DNA of 64,000 bases from Gambelia wislizenii (taxonomy: Eukaryota; Chordata; Lepidosauria; Squamata; Crotaphytidae), in the NCBI GenBank assembly GCA_030847615.1, contig JAUMIR010000003.1:57211001-57275000 (forward strand). The letters are read 5' to 3'. The notes beneath the pieces were generated by a model. The model was not told the origin of the DNA and ran no database searches. It was given only the letters and a program-made list of their open reading frames with translations. Positions 45,381 to 56,129 of the stretch are shown here, piece by piece (within the stretch, counting starts at the first letter, position 1; the number at the start of each line of letters is the position of its first letter). The translations under genes and the position numbers were made by a program.

Positions 45381-45419
<39 letters not shown>
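45381..45419 (+). repeat. CAG trinucleotide tract, 13 units
   Basis: Uninterrupted CAG x 13 followed by G. An open frame on the minus strand through it gives an alanine run, but no gene context supports translation. Confidence 0.95.
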
Positions 45420-45420
<1 letters not shown>

Positions 45421-46850
45421 TTTAGAGTTTATTTCTGAGGTCAATGTTGCATAGCATCGACCACAGGATTGAGTGGGCAGTGATATAACCTAGAATCTCA
45501 CCTTTTTGGAGTTCTTCCTAATTCTAGTGATGGTCACAATATTGACAGGGGCTTTTGCAAGTAAAAGAGTGTGCGTCTGGCGTAAAAACTAGGTAGTGGT
45601 TAAAGTAATCAACAGACATTCCTCCCAATCAGAGTGTTTGGTGTGCCACTTTATGCTTTTGTGTTTGTCATCTAACATATTGTTCTCAGCCGGTTATATT
45701 TCAGGTCTTGAAAAAGGACTCTCAGATGATTTATCTCAGTTACAGGAGGACAAGTTCCATGCACTGGCTCTGGAGGCAGATGTGCAACCTAATATATTCC
45801 TGTGGGGGTGACAGCCACTGCAGTTGAAATATCTGGAAATCTAAGTGTGGCCAAGCTGGTTGGTGAGCTTTAGTTGAATTTAAAACAAAACAAAACACCA
45901 GGGTCATAGCCTTGCCCAGCCAAGGTTATGGAAAGGTTTCTTAAGATTCACCCAAAGGGTTCTGGCCATTGTTCATTCATGTTGACTGTCTCTCTTACCA
46001 GGCAGGTATCAATTTGCTGCTGTGCACTGGTCATGCCTAATCCATTTGTGGCTACCAGTGAAGGAGTTTGGTGCTTGCTCTTACTATTTGGGCTGTAACC
46101 ATGGCAGCAGAATGGGGCCTGCCTGGGAATAGTGTAGTGGCCCCTGGTACATGGAGATCAGGTGTCTTTAGATCATATATTAGGTCAGAGAGGAGAGTTC
46201 AGTGCTAAGTTTAGTTTCAGGGCAATGGTGCATAGTGGTGTGGTTTCTGGGCACAGTATCGTATACTGGGCAGATGAATATATGTCCAGGGATGGCTAGG
46301 GAGGCATCTGTATCTTGAGGAATAAACAGAGATCACCTGGATTGACTTCATTGTGCAGGAAATTAAAAAACAAAATAAAAAATAAAACACAAAAAGTTAC
46401 ACCAAGCCGTCAGGGGATGACAGGACACTCAATCCCCGGCAGAAGCCAAAAAATATCTCAGCAGACTTAGCAGCAACCCGTTCCCAAGAATACGCACACA
46501 CAGAGTGTTTTGACATCCAAATAAACAGGAGGCACTTTTATCTTCAAAGTTCAAGCAGTTGCAATATTTACAAATATATACACATGACGGACAAACTGCT
46601 TCACCTGACATCCAAGAATCATAAGAGAAAGAATGCTCTGAACTGACCCTTCTTTTATACCCATTTACAGGCATTGGCTTTCTCAACCACGTGGGTGCAT
46701 TACATTAGATCTTGTGCTCCAGAGGCTACACCCTCCAGTAACCCTCTTCTGCAGCTGTGGACTCAAGGCTAGCATGACTTGACGGTTCCTTGGCCTCAGC
46801 CATCATGACTCAGCAGTTGTTTGTCCATTTTCTCTGGAGTTTAGTTTCTA
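45421..46850. other. Unassigned sequence
   Basis: Nothing recognised. Confidence 0.4.
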
Positions 46851-46854
46851 ACTC

Positions 46855-47197
46855 CTGACACAAGCACCTAAACATGTTTTAAAACTTCCAAGTAAACCAG
46901 GGAAGGTTTGAAAAAGTGCTTCACTTACTTGGATGTTGCAATCTGACCTGGAAGTATTAATGCCAGACCAGCCATTGACGCTGCATTCATGTGAATTAAA
47001 TGGCCCAAGGTTTCACATGCCAGCAATGCTGGCACCAAAACGGGACAGGTGATCTATTCATGGCTCGGCCTGTCAAAAGAAAGAAACACCACAAGAACAA
47101 CAGGGGATTGCAAAAGGATGACATCATGTGATATCGGCATCCTTTTGTGTTCTACTTTTGTTATTCTGGTGCTACATTAGCCATGTCTGATAATCTC
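46855..47197 (-). mobile_element. Harbinger-like long-TIR family, copy 3, truncated, inverted
   Basis: In reverse orientation it matches copy 1: aagcacctaaaca, ccaagtaaacc, acttggatgt, tgacctggaagt, gctgcattcatgtga and the end GTCTGATAATCTC, which is the inverse of the left TIR. The other terminus and the palindromic tattctc...gagaat part are missing. Confidence 0.65.
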
Positions 47198-47229
47198 ATA
47201 TTTCTTCTTATTATTTCTCCAAGGAAGCT

Positions 47230-48240
47230 GTTTCTGTTCTCAACCAGTGTCAGTAATGGATTGGATAAGGACAAACAAATTTAACCTGGATCCAGACAAG
47301 ACAGATGCATTTCTTTTCAGTCAAAAGACAGATCAGGGAATAGAAATTCTGCCTGCACTGGATGGAATTACACTTCCCCAGAGATACAGCCCTGAGTCTG
47401 GTTCCCAGGTTTCCATGCTGGCTATAAATGCATTTGGACAATTATAGTTAATGTGCAAACTGCACCCATTCCTGGAATTCATCTGGCCACAGTGGCACTT
47501 GCCTTAGTTATATCCTGTTTGCATTACTGTTAAGTGTTCTATGTTGGCTGCCTCTGAGAAGTACCTAGAAACTTCAGTTGGCCCAAACAGCCAGACTGTT
47601 GACTGGGTCAAGTTACAGGGAGCACATGACTCCCTGGTTAACACCCCCCCCCAACATATTCCATTTCTGGCCACAATTCAAAGTGGGGTTGTTATCTACA
47701 AACCTTTACATGGCTCAGGTCCATGCCATCCGCAGACTTTTATCTCTATGAACTTGCCAGGTCTCTAAGATCTTCAGGCAGCTCTTCTCTCAGTAATGGA
47801 GAGGACCTTCTTGGTGGCTGCTCCCAGACTTTAGAACGCCTTCAGAAAGCAAAGGTATCACTATCTTAGCCACTCCTGTGGACAATTTCGGATTTTGAAA
47901 TATTTCAGATTTTTGAATTCTGGATAAGGGAGACTCAACATGTATTGCTCCCTTCTTGTTGTTCTGCAGGAAAGTGAAACCTTTTCTTTTCCAACAGGCT
48001 TTTAGGAACTGAGTAGTAATAGTATGTATATTTACTGTATTTGATGTTTTTGTCTTTTTAATTAATTTGATTTAAAACATTTTATTTTTGTGGATACTTT
48101 AATTGCACATTATGATTTTTTTTTTGCATTTTTCTGTTTATGTCTTTATATTTGCTCTTATCTGTATTTTTTAATTTTTTAAGCTTCCTTGGGTTTCAGA
48201 GCAGGGGACAAGGTGGGATATAAATGAAATGATGATGATG
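47230..48240 (+). mobile_element. L2 LINE, 3' part
   Basis: MDWIRTNKFNLDPDKTDAF at 47253-47310 is the L2 RT block after the YADD box, followed by LPALDGITLP. Further, broken frames give counterparts of the QLHWLPV-type region, QSGVVIYKPLHGSGP and FLVAAPRL. The 3' tail ends aagcttccttgggtttcaga then ggtgggatataaatgaaatg and a short ATG repeat. No intact coding. Confidence 0.8.
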
Positions 48241-48244
48241 GTGG

Positions 48245-48695
48245 CTACAATTCTGTATCGTCTACTTAACTACATATCTATCTTAGTTGTGTAGCTAAGT
48301 AACGTCTCCCAGCCCAATCCCCCACAATCCTTACTTTCTTTCAGCAGCTGCTGAACGTTGAACTGGGAAACAGCTGACTGACATTTCCATGCTCTCTCCC
48401 ACAAGTGATCTCTGATGCAAAGGGGAATTGTCACAGGAACACTGCTGCTGACTGTTGCACAAGAGATCACTCACAGGAGGGGAGGGAGTTAGTCAGCTGC
48501 TTCCTAGTCAACAAGGAAACATACCTCTGTTGCTTGCAGCAGCTGCTGCCCAGTAAATGTGGATTGGGGGACTTTAATGGCACCTACATCTTCCTTAAAC
48601 TAGTGAATACATAAGGATAGTGAATATGAACCAGTCATGAATGCTTAACTCTAGGTTATGCATTCATAACTGTCTTAGTGAATACTGGCCAATAA
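48245..48695. other. Unassigned sequence
   Basis: Nothing recognised. Confidence 0.4.
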
Positions 48696-48704
48696 TAATA
48701 ATGC

Positions 48705-49322
48705 ACAGTCTCTGGTCCCGTCTACATGATTTAAATAATATGTACGGCGTGCAGAAGTTCGCGCTTCGGTACAAATGGCCGTTCAGATGCACACGAATGC
48801 AGAAGAGGGCCCCCCCGGTTTTCCACTCTGAAATACGCACATGCGGCGTTCGGAAGGGAAAGCGGATTGCAAAGAGAAATCCGTACACCGTTCGGATGGC
48901 TGACGGGTCTGTACGGTTCGTTTGCACACATACGAACAGGCAGGGTAATCTGCTTGGCTGGCCGAGTAGAGGGGGTGGGGCTAGCACAGAGGGAAATTGG
49001 GAGTGGCCGCCATGTTGGTTTCCCGGCTAGAGAGCATCCGGTAAGTCAGTGAATTTATATGTTTATTTATTTTTATTTTATATTGTAAATACGAAAAACC
49101 GACTGTCTGCAAACTAGGAACCTTTTTTTTAAAAAAAAAAAAGTGGCGGGAGATTTAAAATTGCCGCTTGGCTTGCTTGCTTCAGCAGGCTTCGGGAAGA
49201 GGGAGTCATACGGAGTTTAGGGGGGTTAAAATCGTATAGCCGGTTTGTATGCATATGAACGACAGGCTGTTCGTATTTTTTGCCCCCCCTATGGATTTTT
49301 TTATGATCGTATAGCTGCACCC
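48705..49322. other. CpG-rich block, possible young DNA transposon
   Basis: CpG density is clearly higher than in its neighbours (ggcgtgcagaagttcgcgct; gcgttcggaagg; ggccgagtaga). The edges ggtcccgtctacatgat and, inverted, gggtgcagctatacgat are weakly similar and could be TIRs. Inside, the words cgtac/gtacg and cgtat/atacg recur. No transposase, and frames on both strands are short. Confidence 0.4.
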
Positions 49323-50584
49323 TCTGAGAATGGGTAACTGTTTTGACAACAATTTTTGTGAAAGCATAGTGCTCCAGCAGGTCAGATTGTATTTCCATTT
49401 TTACAGCCTGCTTATTCCTCCATTTAGTTTCAATCAAAATAGTGACAGCTGCATTATTCCATATCATTTTGGATGATTAGATTAAATATATCCCATCACT
49501 GAACAATTACTATAAAGACTCTTTCCTCAAAAGACATCATCTTGGGACACAGACACCATATATGTTGAACAGTCATTCTAAAATGGAAGTAAAGATTTGT
49601 CTTCCAATAGCTTGGATTCATTTGTTTGGACTCTACTTTGTAAGCATCCCAGTTTGTTTTATGATGACTGCAATGTACCCCTAATTCATTCTGGATATGT
49701 GATGAGGTAACTAAATGGGCTAACCCTATAGTGGGAGTAAAATGGAGTGGAGGTACAAGGGTTAAAAATAACATGTAAATATATAGGTATTTCAGGAGGA
49801 ACTTTGGGGTAGAACAATAGCATATCTGATAGAGTGTGCCTATTTCTTATTAGCTGTTGAAAATGATGATATTGTGTCACAGCGCAGGTACTGGTTTATA
49901 TTAGAACAACAAACAAAAGCTTTGCTGTTCTATAGGATTTTTTTTGCTGATTATTCAACCCCATACATTCTTTTTAAAATTTATATTTAGATACAACGGG
50001 GATAAACTTGAGACAAAAATGCTTTCTCACAGTTTGTGTAGTAATATGGTTTTCCTGAGTTAATAAAAGCACAAACATTATGGAGTTTCTGGAAAACATG
50101 TTAACTGTTTTGTATCAATGGATGAGTTCAACAGGTGTGATATTTGTTAGGTTTAAAATGTGGAAAGGATTTTTTAAAAGTAAAAAATGGGAAAGGAGTG
50201 TGTGTGTGTGTACATGAGGGAAGGAGGGAGAGAGGCAAGGAGGGAAGACTGTGCTTAGGTTTGTATAATTATAAAATGTACATTGAAGAGATTGCAAGTG
50301 GTGGACATACAGCAAATTTTTCCTGGTATGTATCATGGCAAACTTTATGTGGCTCAACTTTTATGCCTTTCTTTTGACAAAACTACATACATTTTCATTA
50401 TTTTCCCATTGTAATTCACCAGACTCTCTCAGATTGTTTCCACTGCTTCAGTTAATTGTACTCTTAGCTATTTCATAGTTCAGTCCTGTGTGCCTCCTGA
50501 ATCTTGCATTGGCAGGTCATTAAATTGGAGTAAATGCTGGAGACTTGTTGTTGAAAGTTAATCATGTTGCTTTCCTCTTCTCCA
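49323..50584. other. Unassigned sequence
   Basis: GT run at about 50196-50208. No other feature recognised. Confidence 0.4.
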
Positions 50585-50585
50585 G

Positions 50586-50661
50586 AGGGAAAGCCCATGA
50601 TGCAAAAAGAAAAGAAAAGTGTTTTTCAAGTTGTCAGCCATACTTTGTTCCTCTGAAGCTG
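50586..50661 (+). other. Candidate short exon
   Basis: A strong acceptor (gctttcctcttctccag) and a strong donor (CTG|GTAAGTAG) bracket 76 bases. One frame is open throughout (GKAHDAKRKEKCFSSCQPYF then VPLKL). No protein family is recognised. It could be a coding exon, a non-coding RNA exon or chance. Confidence 0.3.
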
Positions 50662-51162
50662 GTAAGTAGAAGTATGCACAATAATTTTCATTTTCTGCCA
50701 CCTTTACAGTTCTGATATTCCATTATCATGACTAAGGCAGTGACACCAACAGCTATCAAGGGGAAAGAAAGTTGTTGGATGCAATAAGAGCTCAACTATT
50801 TTATCAACAAAAGGCCACTTTTAATATTTCATGATGAGATATTAATAAATCATTGGCCAATTAAATATTTCATATTAGTAATTGAGCCTGATTAGCAAGT
50901 TCATGAATAATAATAACATTAAAAAATGGATAGGCTGCAGATTATCTAGTGTTATACAGTCTGCCACTCTTCAGATACCAGGGGGGCAAATCAATTTTTT
51001 CACATGTTCTAATGAATGAATGCAAAATTACATATATTATTTTATCTAGACAAATCTTTTATTAATGATTGATTCACTACTTAAAACTTAAATGGATTAA
51101 TTTTGATTTTAAATTAAGTGTGAGAAACTCAGTTTTCAGAAAAGTTTACTTTTCCTGCTCAC
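50662..51162. other. Unassigned sequence between two candidate exons
   Basis: AT-rich, no frames, no repeat family recognised. Confidence 0.4.
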
Positions 51163-51390
51163 CTGAATCACTTGAATTAAATGTTTTTGAAAAACCTTTA
51201 TCTGTCATCTTCTCTTCCTCTAAGTTCTCCTGAGGTTGTCTTAGGGGAACAACCTCAGGTATTCCAAAAGCATAACAGGGATGGGGCTTGATGCCAAGTG
51301 AAAGGGATTTAGACATGCAATCATCAAACACCATTCTAAAAGGGTTCAGTCTTAAAATGCCACATTCTGGAAGGATAGCCTGGAAACTGC
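51163..51390 (-). other. Candidate coding exon, phase 1-1, unknown protein
   Basis: On the minus strand a polypyrimidine acceptor (tattatttttttcaag) precedes and a consensus donor (TTCAG|GTGAGC) follows a 228-base segment that is open in one frame and has phase 1 at both ends. The translation includes FQAILPECGILRLNPFRMVF, GIKPHPCYAFGIPEV and an acidic, serine-rich end (EEEKMTDKGFSKTFNSSDSG). It shows no similarity I can see to any transposon family in the window. I do not recognise the protein. An alternative acceptor four bases further in would break the symmetry. Confidence 0.45.
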
Positions 51391-54030
51391 CTTGAAAAAA
51401 ATAATAAAATTGCAACTTTTAATCCAAAATCTAGTAGATGCTAGAGTGTGCTCTAGCAGAGCATCATGTTTTTCCTCACACAGCAGGAGAAAAAGAGGGT
51501 GCAGACTTTAAATGGAAGAGGAGCCAGAAGTTTAGGTTGTAGCTGGGAATACTGTGCCAAACCAGAGCCTAGTGTTTGCTGAGTGAACTTTGAGGGGCAC
51601 AGTTTCATATCTGATCTGCTCATGGAGATTTTAAAGAAGACAGCTACTTAGCTTCTCCCATTCTGTTCTTGATTACTGCATGATTTCTTAGTAGAAGTGG
51701 AGATACAGTAAATGGTGGTACAGTAAAAGAAACTTTTATTTCTGTACTCAACGCGACATTTATAAACATAGGTGTGTATTTCTCTAGATCTGAAATGTTC
51801 TTTTCTGCAAGGAAAACTATGATTTATACACAAGAATCTTGCTTTCAGCATAGAAAATGTTTTCTGTGCAGAAAATGCTGAATTTTTCATACAGAATAAG
51901 TCTTGAACTGCAAAGATTTTTTGTCCCTCCAGTATTTTCTTTATCAGGGTTTTCCAGCATCCAGGAAACCCATTTTTCATCTAGTAGTGAAATATTTTTG
52001 AATATATTTTCCACCCCTCATGCAGAGAGTATGTTCATCATAATGCCCAGAAATTTGAAATATTGTGGGATGAGGGAGGGACACCATAATGAAATCTACA
52101 AATTCCATCCAATTTTCTCCAGTTTTAGCCAATTAGAACATGTTCTGTAGCCTCCTAAACACTGTAGCTAAGGAGATTGCTACAAAAAAGGGAAGAGAAG
52201 GGAACAGATCTGAACAACCCCTCCCAATATGCTCACTGATTGACTAATTTTCTGTGGGATTGGTGACATGGAGCATGTTTGAGACTCCCACATTTATGAG
52301 CTACCTTGTGTTCTATGAAACTGTAGATTCAATATACCCAGGAAAATATCCATCATTGTGACTGATGAACTGAAAAGAGGAAATGAGTCTTAATTCTGCT
52401 CATTCCCTACAAACCTTTAGCAAGTATAAGGGCACTGCCATTTTGTCTGGCTCCTTAGGGATGGTAGGGTACTGAGCTAGGGCTACAGACAGTGGTAATG
52501 AAACCACAAAAAGAGGCTTATTAGGAATCTTGGCTATTAAAGGAAGATTATGAAGTGGGAATGAGGTAGCAGAGTCCTTTTTTGGCAGAAAAGATTGCAT
52601 CCTGGCTTATGTAAAGGGAAATGGTCTTCTACAAATTAATTATCACAGTTGTGCTTTGGATATTTCACATCTTTTGTAGGCAAATGATAATGTTTTGTGA
52701 ATTTTCTGATGAGCTCTGTACTCTGGTTCTTAGATGGGCCAGATAGATCAATACAGATGTATCTCTGCAGCTCACAGGTGTATCAAATCTGCAGCAGGCA
52801 ATTCACCTGCTAGTAGTATATGGTTCATTTATGAGTGATCTGGAAGTGATGAAAGATTTGAGTCTTTTGGTCAGTGGGCACACATTGTCTGATCAGCAAC
52901 AATTTTGCACTCCTGTTAACATTTCCACAAAACCACTGTTTTACAAACAATTGAATAGATGGTTTTATTGCTTTGATAAAAGGACAAGAAAACAGCTCAA
53001 CTCTTTATTTAACTTTGAAAGAAAACATCATTAAGTTTAATAATTCTCCCTGAAAAGTATTTTCCAGCTCTGATTATTTTTGTTTTAAAAAAATCCCAGT
53101 GATGATAGCTGTGTTTTTCAAAACCTTTTAAAAAACAACAACAACCTTAATGTATTATCGGGGCACCAACTGCTTAGGATCATCTGGGGACTAGCATGCA
53201 ACCTCTAATTTATGTGCCAGTTGTAGGTGTAATGTGGCACAGCTGTTCCAGAAGCATTAGTACTGTTTTAAGACAGGGGGCCAGCACTAGCTGAATGCCA
53301 ACCTCATTGAAGAAGCAGCTGGAAAAAATATTAGTGCAGATGAGTCACGCTTTGGAGTCTATTTTGAATAATGTAAGTAACAGCACTAAAAATATACACA
53401 GGAGCTGACTGCTTTTGTGACAAAAAGAAAAAGGCATAAAAGAAATTCAAGGAAATCAATATTTGTTCATGGTGCTTTTGAAGTACAATTCTGCTCTTAA
53501 ATATCATGGTAAAGGTACCATGTTGGAGCTGTGTTTATTATTTTGAAATGATTCCATGTCATACTGGTCATATAAGAAGTGAAAGGTAAACTCTTTTCAA
53601 GCATTCAAAATGGCAGTGGGGCCATATAGACATGCCCCCATCCTACCATTTCTCCCAGTGGCAAGGAGCTTCAGACCTTTCTGCATTCAGCAGAGGGTTT
53701 TTCTATGTGTTTTCAGCTGGATGCAGTTAGAAGCCTCCATTTATATAGTTTGGAAGTTCTATCCATGGTAACAAGGATATTGGGGACAGAGTCAATGTGG
53801 ACAACACACTTCTTCAAATGTTGATTATGAATACCTGGAGGGCTATTTTCTAAATAAACAGTTGTGTGTGGTTTTTTTAAATAAAAAAATTGGTAGTCAT
53901 CAAGCTGTAGTGGTTGTTTTGCAACTTTAAAAGACAAAAACAGCATACCATCAACTATTACAGTTTGGCAGGGACAACCTCAATTAATCTTCTGCTATCC
54001 TACTTTTTTCAGCTGTTTTGAAAATGTCTC
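51391..54030. other. Unassigned sequence; possible conserved non-coding segment near 53270-53400
   Basis: No repeat families recognised. 53340-53349 holds an AP-1-like TGAGTCAC within complex repeat-free sequence. Other open frames are short. Confidence 0.3.
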
Positions 54031-54035
54031 AATTT

Positions 54036-54976
54036 TGTTACCCGAATTGCATGGGGTCTGTGAAGAACCCACTCATGCCCATATATTAATATGGAGAATT
54101 TTAATTAGCTCAATATACGAGACCTTTTGACCTATGTATACCAGTATTAACTGATGAGACTCCCAGCTAGGAAATAAAATAAAATGGTTCATATTGAAAA
54201 ATAATCTCAAAATCATTCACATCAACACTCAGGCTTCAAGCAATCACACAAGGCTATTGAAGAAAGTAGGAAGTATTGGGATAGAGGAATAGAATTTGGG
54301 ATGATGGGCTGGCTATACTATACCTGTCTGAAGAGCAGAAATTCATGTAGCAGAAGATACTCAGATGGAGCTCTGAGGGTCACACAGCAGACAGACAGAG
54401 TGATGGGATGCAGGAAGCTGTGAACACTTTGACTGTGTTTTGGAGTGATATTTATACCCAATATTTACTCTTAAGTGGTCTTACGAAAGGAACACAATGT
54501 TAGATGGAGTTTCCCACAGTTAGACAATGAAAGCTCCAGCTACGTTAACAATTGCTAATGGCTGAAACATTAAGACTGATGGGCATCAAGCAACCTTCTA
54601 TTGTCAAGGAGAGGGGTGTGAAGTTTGCAGAGTAAAACCAGTTTGCAGAGCAATGAGTGTTCGGGCCACTTGATTGAATTAGTGAATAACTCACTTCCAA
54701 GTGTGTCCAGCAGAATTAGCACATTCCACCCCAACTACCCATCCAGGGGAGGGGGGAGGAGGTGAAGGGGTTCTGCATAATTGCTACCCTGGTGTGTCTT
54801 TTGGGGAATTTGGAAAGACCTCTCCTTTAGATTTTGAGCAACCTTAGCTCAGTCCCTGGTTTTGGGGATGTCTGGGTCTACTGCTAACCTTGTGAAGTGT
54901 CAATAAATAAGCCAATGTATGAAATATAGCCAATTGATGAATTATTTGAAGGTCAGGGGTGTCAGGGCAGGTAACA
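54036..54976 (-). mobile_element. LTR, complete, minus strand
   Basis: Read on the minus strand it begins TGTTACCTGCCCTGACA and ends ...GGGTAACA, so the ends are inverted repeats (TGTTACC/GGTAACA) with canonical TG...CA. It is 941 bp, flanked by ATTT on both sides (54032-54035, 54977-54980). Copies at 29580, 62727 and a fragment ending 60598 define the family. A purine-rich stretch (aaagggggaaagtggcggga) lies just outside its 5' end on the minus strand and could be a polypurine tract, so it may be a 3' LTR with truncated interior rather than a solo LTR. Gypsy or endogenous retrovirus origin is unresolved. Confidence 0.75.
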
Positions 54977-55530
54977 ATTTCTTACTTCTCCCGCCACTTT
55001 CCCCCTTTGCCCTCAGTTTACTCCAGTTGCTGTAGACTGAGTTTAAAATGCAAGAACAGTTTGCCTCCATGAACTCAGCATGGGGGGAGAGTACAGGAGG
55101 AGGCAGAATCTTGTCCTTCCCAGTAGGCTCAGATAAAAGAAAACTGCTGCTGCCTTTCCTAGCTTGTGTGTTCTTCTTCATTAGTAACTGTTCCTGTCTT
55201 ACCAGACTCTGATGTTGCTTGGCCACATGTCCAGTTTTCAGCTGTGAAATGTTGGAGGGTATGAAACAGAGTGATTCCCCCCCCTTTTTTTAACAACAGT
55301 AACTAACGTTTATTCCCATTTGGTCATAAACTATCAACTCTAATTCTTCCATCCACACATTAGCATTCTAAAGAAAGAGCTCCTGCCTTTCTCTCTCCTG
55401 TGCTCTTAGAGTAGCTTCATAATACACCTTCCACACAGACACAGCTAAAAGGGTGTTCCATGTGACAGTACCCTGTGTGGTAGATAAGATAATAACTCAA
55501 ATAAATAGGGGAGCATCTGCAAAGGTCAGC
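54977..55530. other. Unassigned; possible remnant of LTR-element interior at 54977-55226
   Basis: The minus strand has a 94-codon open frame (54942-55226) that runs toward the LTR. No RT, integrase or envelope motif is seen. The polypurine-like stretch next to the LTR is the only support for retroelement origin. Confidence 0.3.
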
Positions 55531-55539
55531 TTCCAGGCA

Positions 55540-55795
55540 AAGACCTTTTTATTTAACAGGCCTTCAGTCTTTAACTGTATGTGGCAGTAGGGTTTTTTAA
55601 TGGGGTGTGTTGTACTTTGAACTTATGTTTTATATTTATTTTAAACTGCTTTATATATTTTAATATAATGGTCCACTTAATTGTTTTTAACTTCTGCACT
55701 AGAAATTATTTAATGGTATCTTGTTTTAAACTCTTACTGTAAGCTGCCTTGGATCCCATTATTGGAGAAAGATGGGATATAAAGGAAATAAATGA
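55540..55795 (+). mobile_element. L2 LINE, 3' tail
   Basis: It begins aaagacctttttatttaaca, the end of the ORF2 LKTFLF-like block, then an AT-rich 3'UTR, then ctgccttggatcccattatt and gatgggatataaaggaaata, the typical L2 terminus. Confidence 0.7.
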
Positions 55796-55883
55796 GCAAA
55801 CAAATTTGTAGGTTGTTACATAGATTCTATTGTGTCACAGTGGTATCGATGATTTTGTATTTGTGGATTTGTATGAATGATCA

Positions 55884-56127
55884 GGAGAGCCAGTGTGGTG
55901 TAGTGGTTTGAGCACTGGACTATGACTCTAGAGAACAGGGTTCATATCCCCGCTTGGCCATGGAAACCCATGGGTGACCTGAGGCTAGTCACCAATTCTC
56001 ACAGCCACAGAGGGAGGCAATGGCATACCTCTTCTGAACAAATCTTGCCAAGAAAACTCCCTGATAGGCTTGCCTTGGGGTGGGGGTCAAAATAAATTGG
56101 AAATGACTTGAAGGCACACAGCAACAA
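55884..56127 (+). mobile_element. tRNA-derived SINE (second family), copy 2
   Basis: gagagccagtgtggtgtagt, ttgagcactggactatgact, B-box-like GGGTTCATATCCC at 55939-55951, ggaggcaatggcatacctct, tcttgccaagaaaactccct and aatgacttgaaggcacacag, followed by caacaa. Better preserved than the copy at 36497. Confidence 0.85.
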
Positions 56128-56129
56128 TG

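Noticed and set aside
45232..45444. Minus-strand frame with an alanine run
   Set aside because: The run is the CAG tract read in reverse; no flanking protein similarity.
46917..46932. gaaaaagtgcttcac read as a terminal inverted repeat of the truncated long-TIR copy
   Set aside because: Alignment to copy 1 by eye continues to the left past this point, so it is internal and the resemblance is coincidental.
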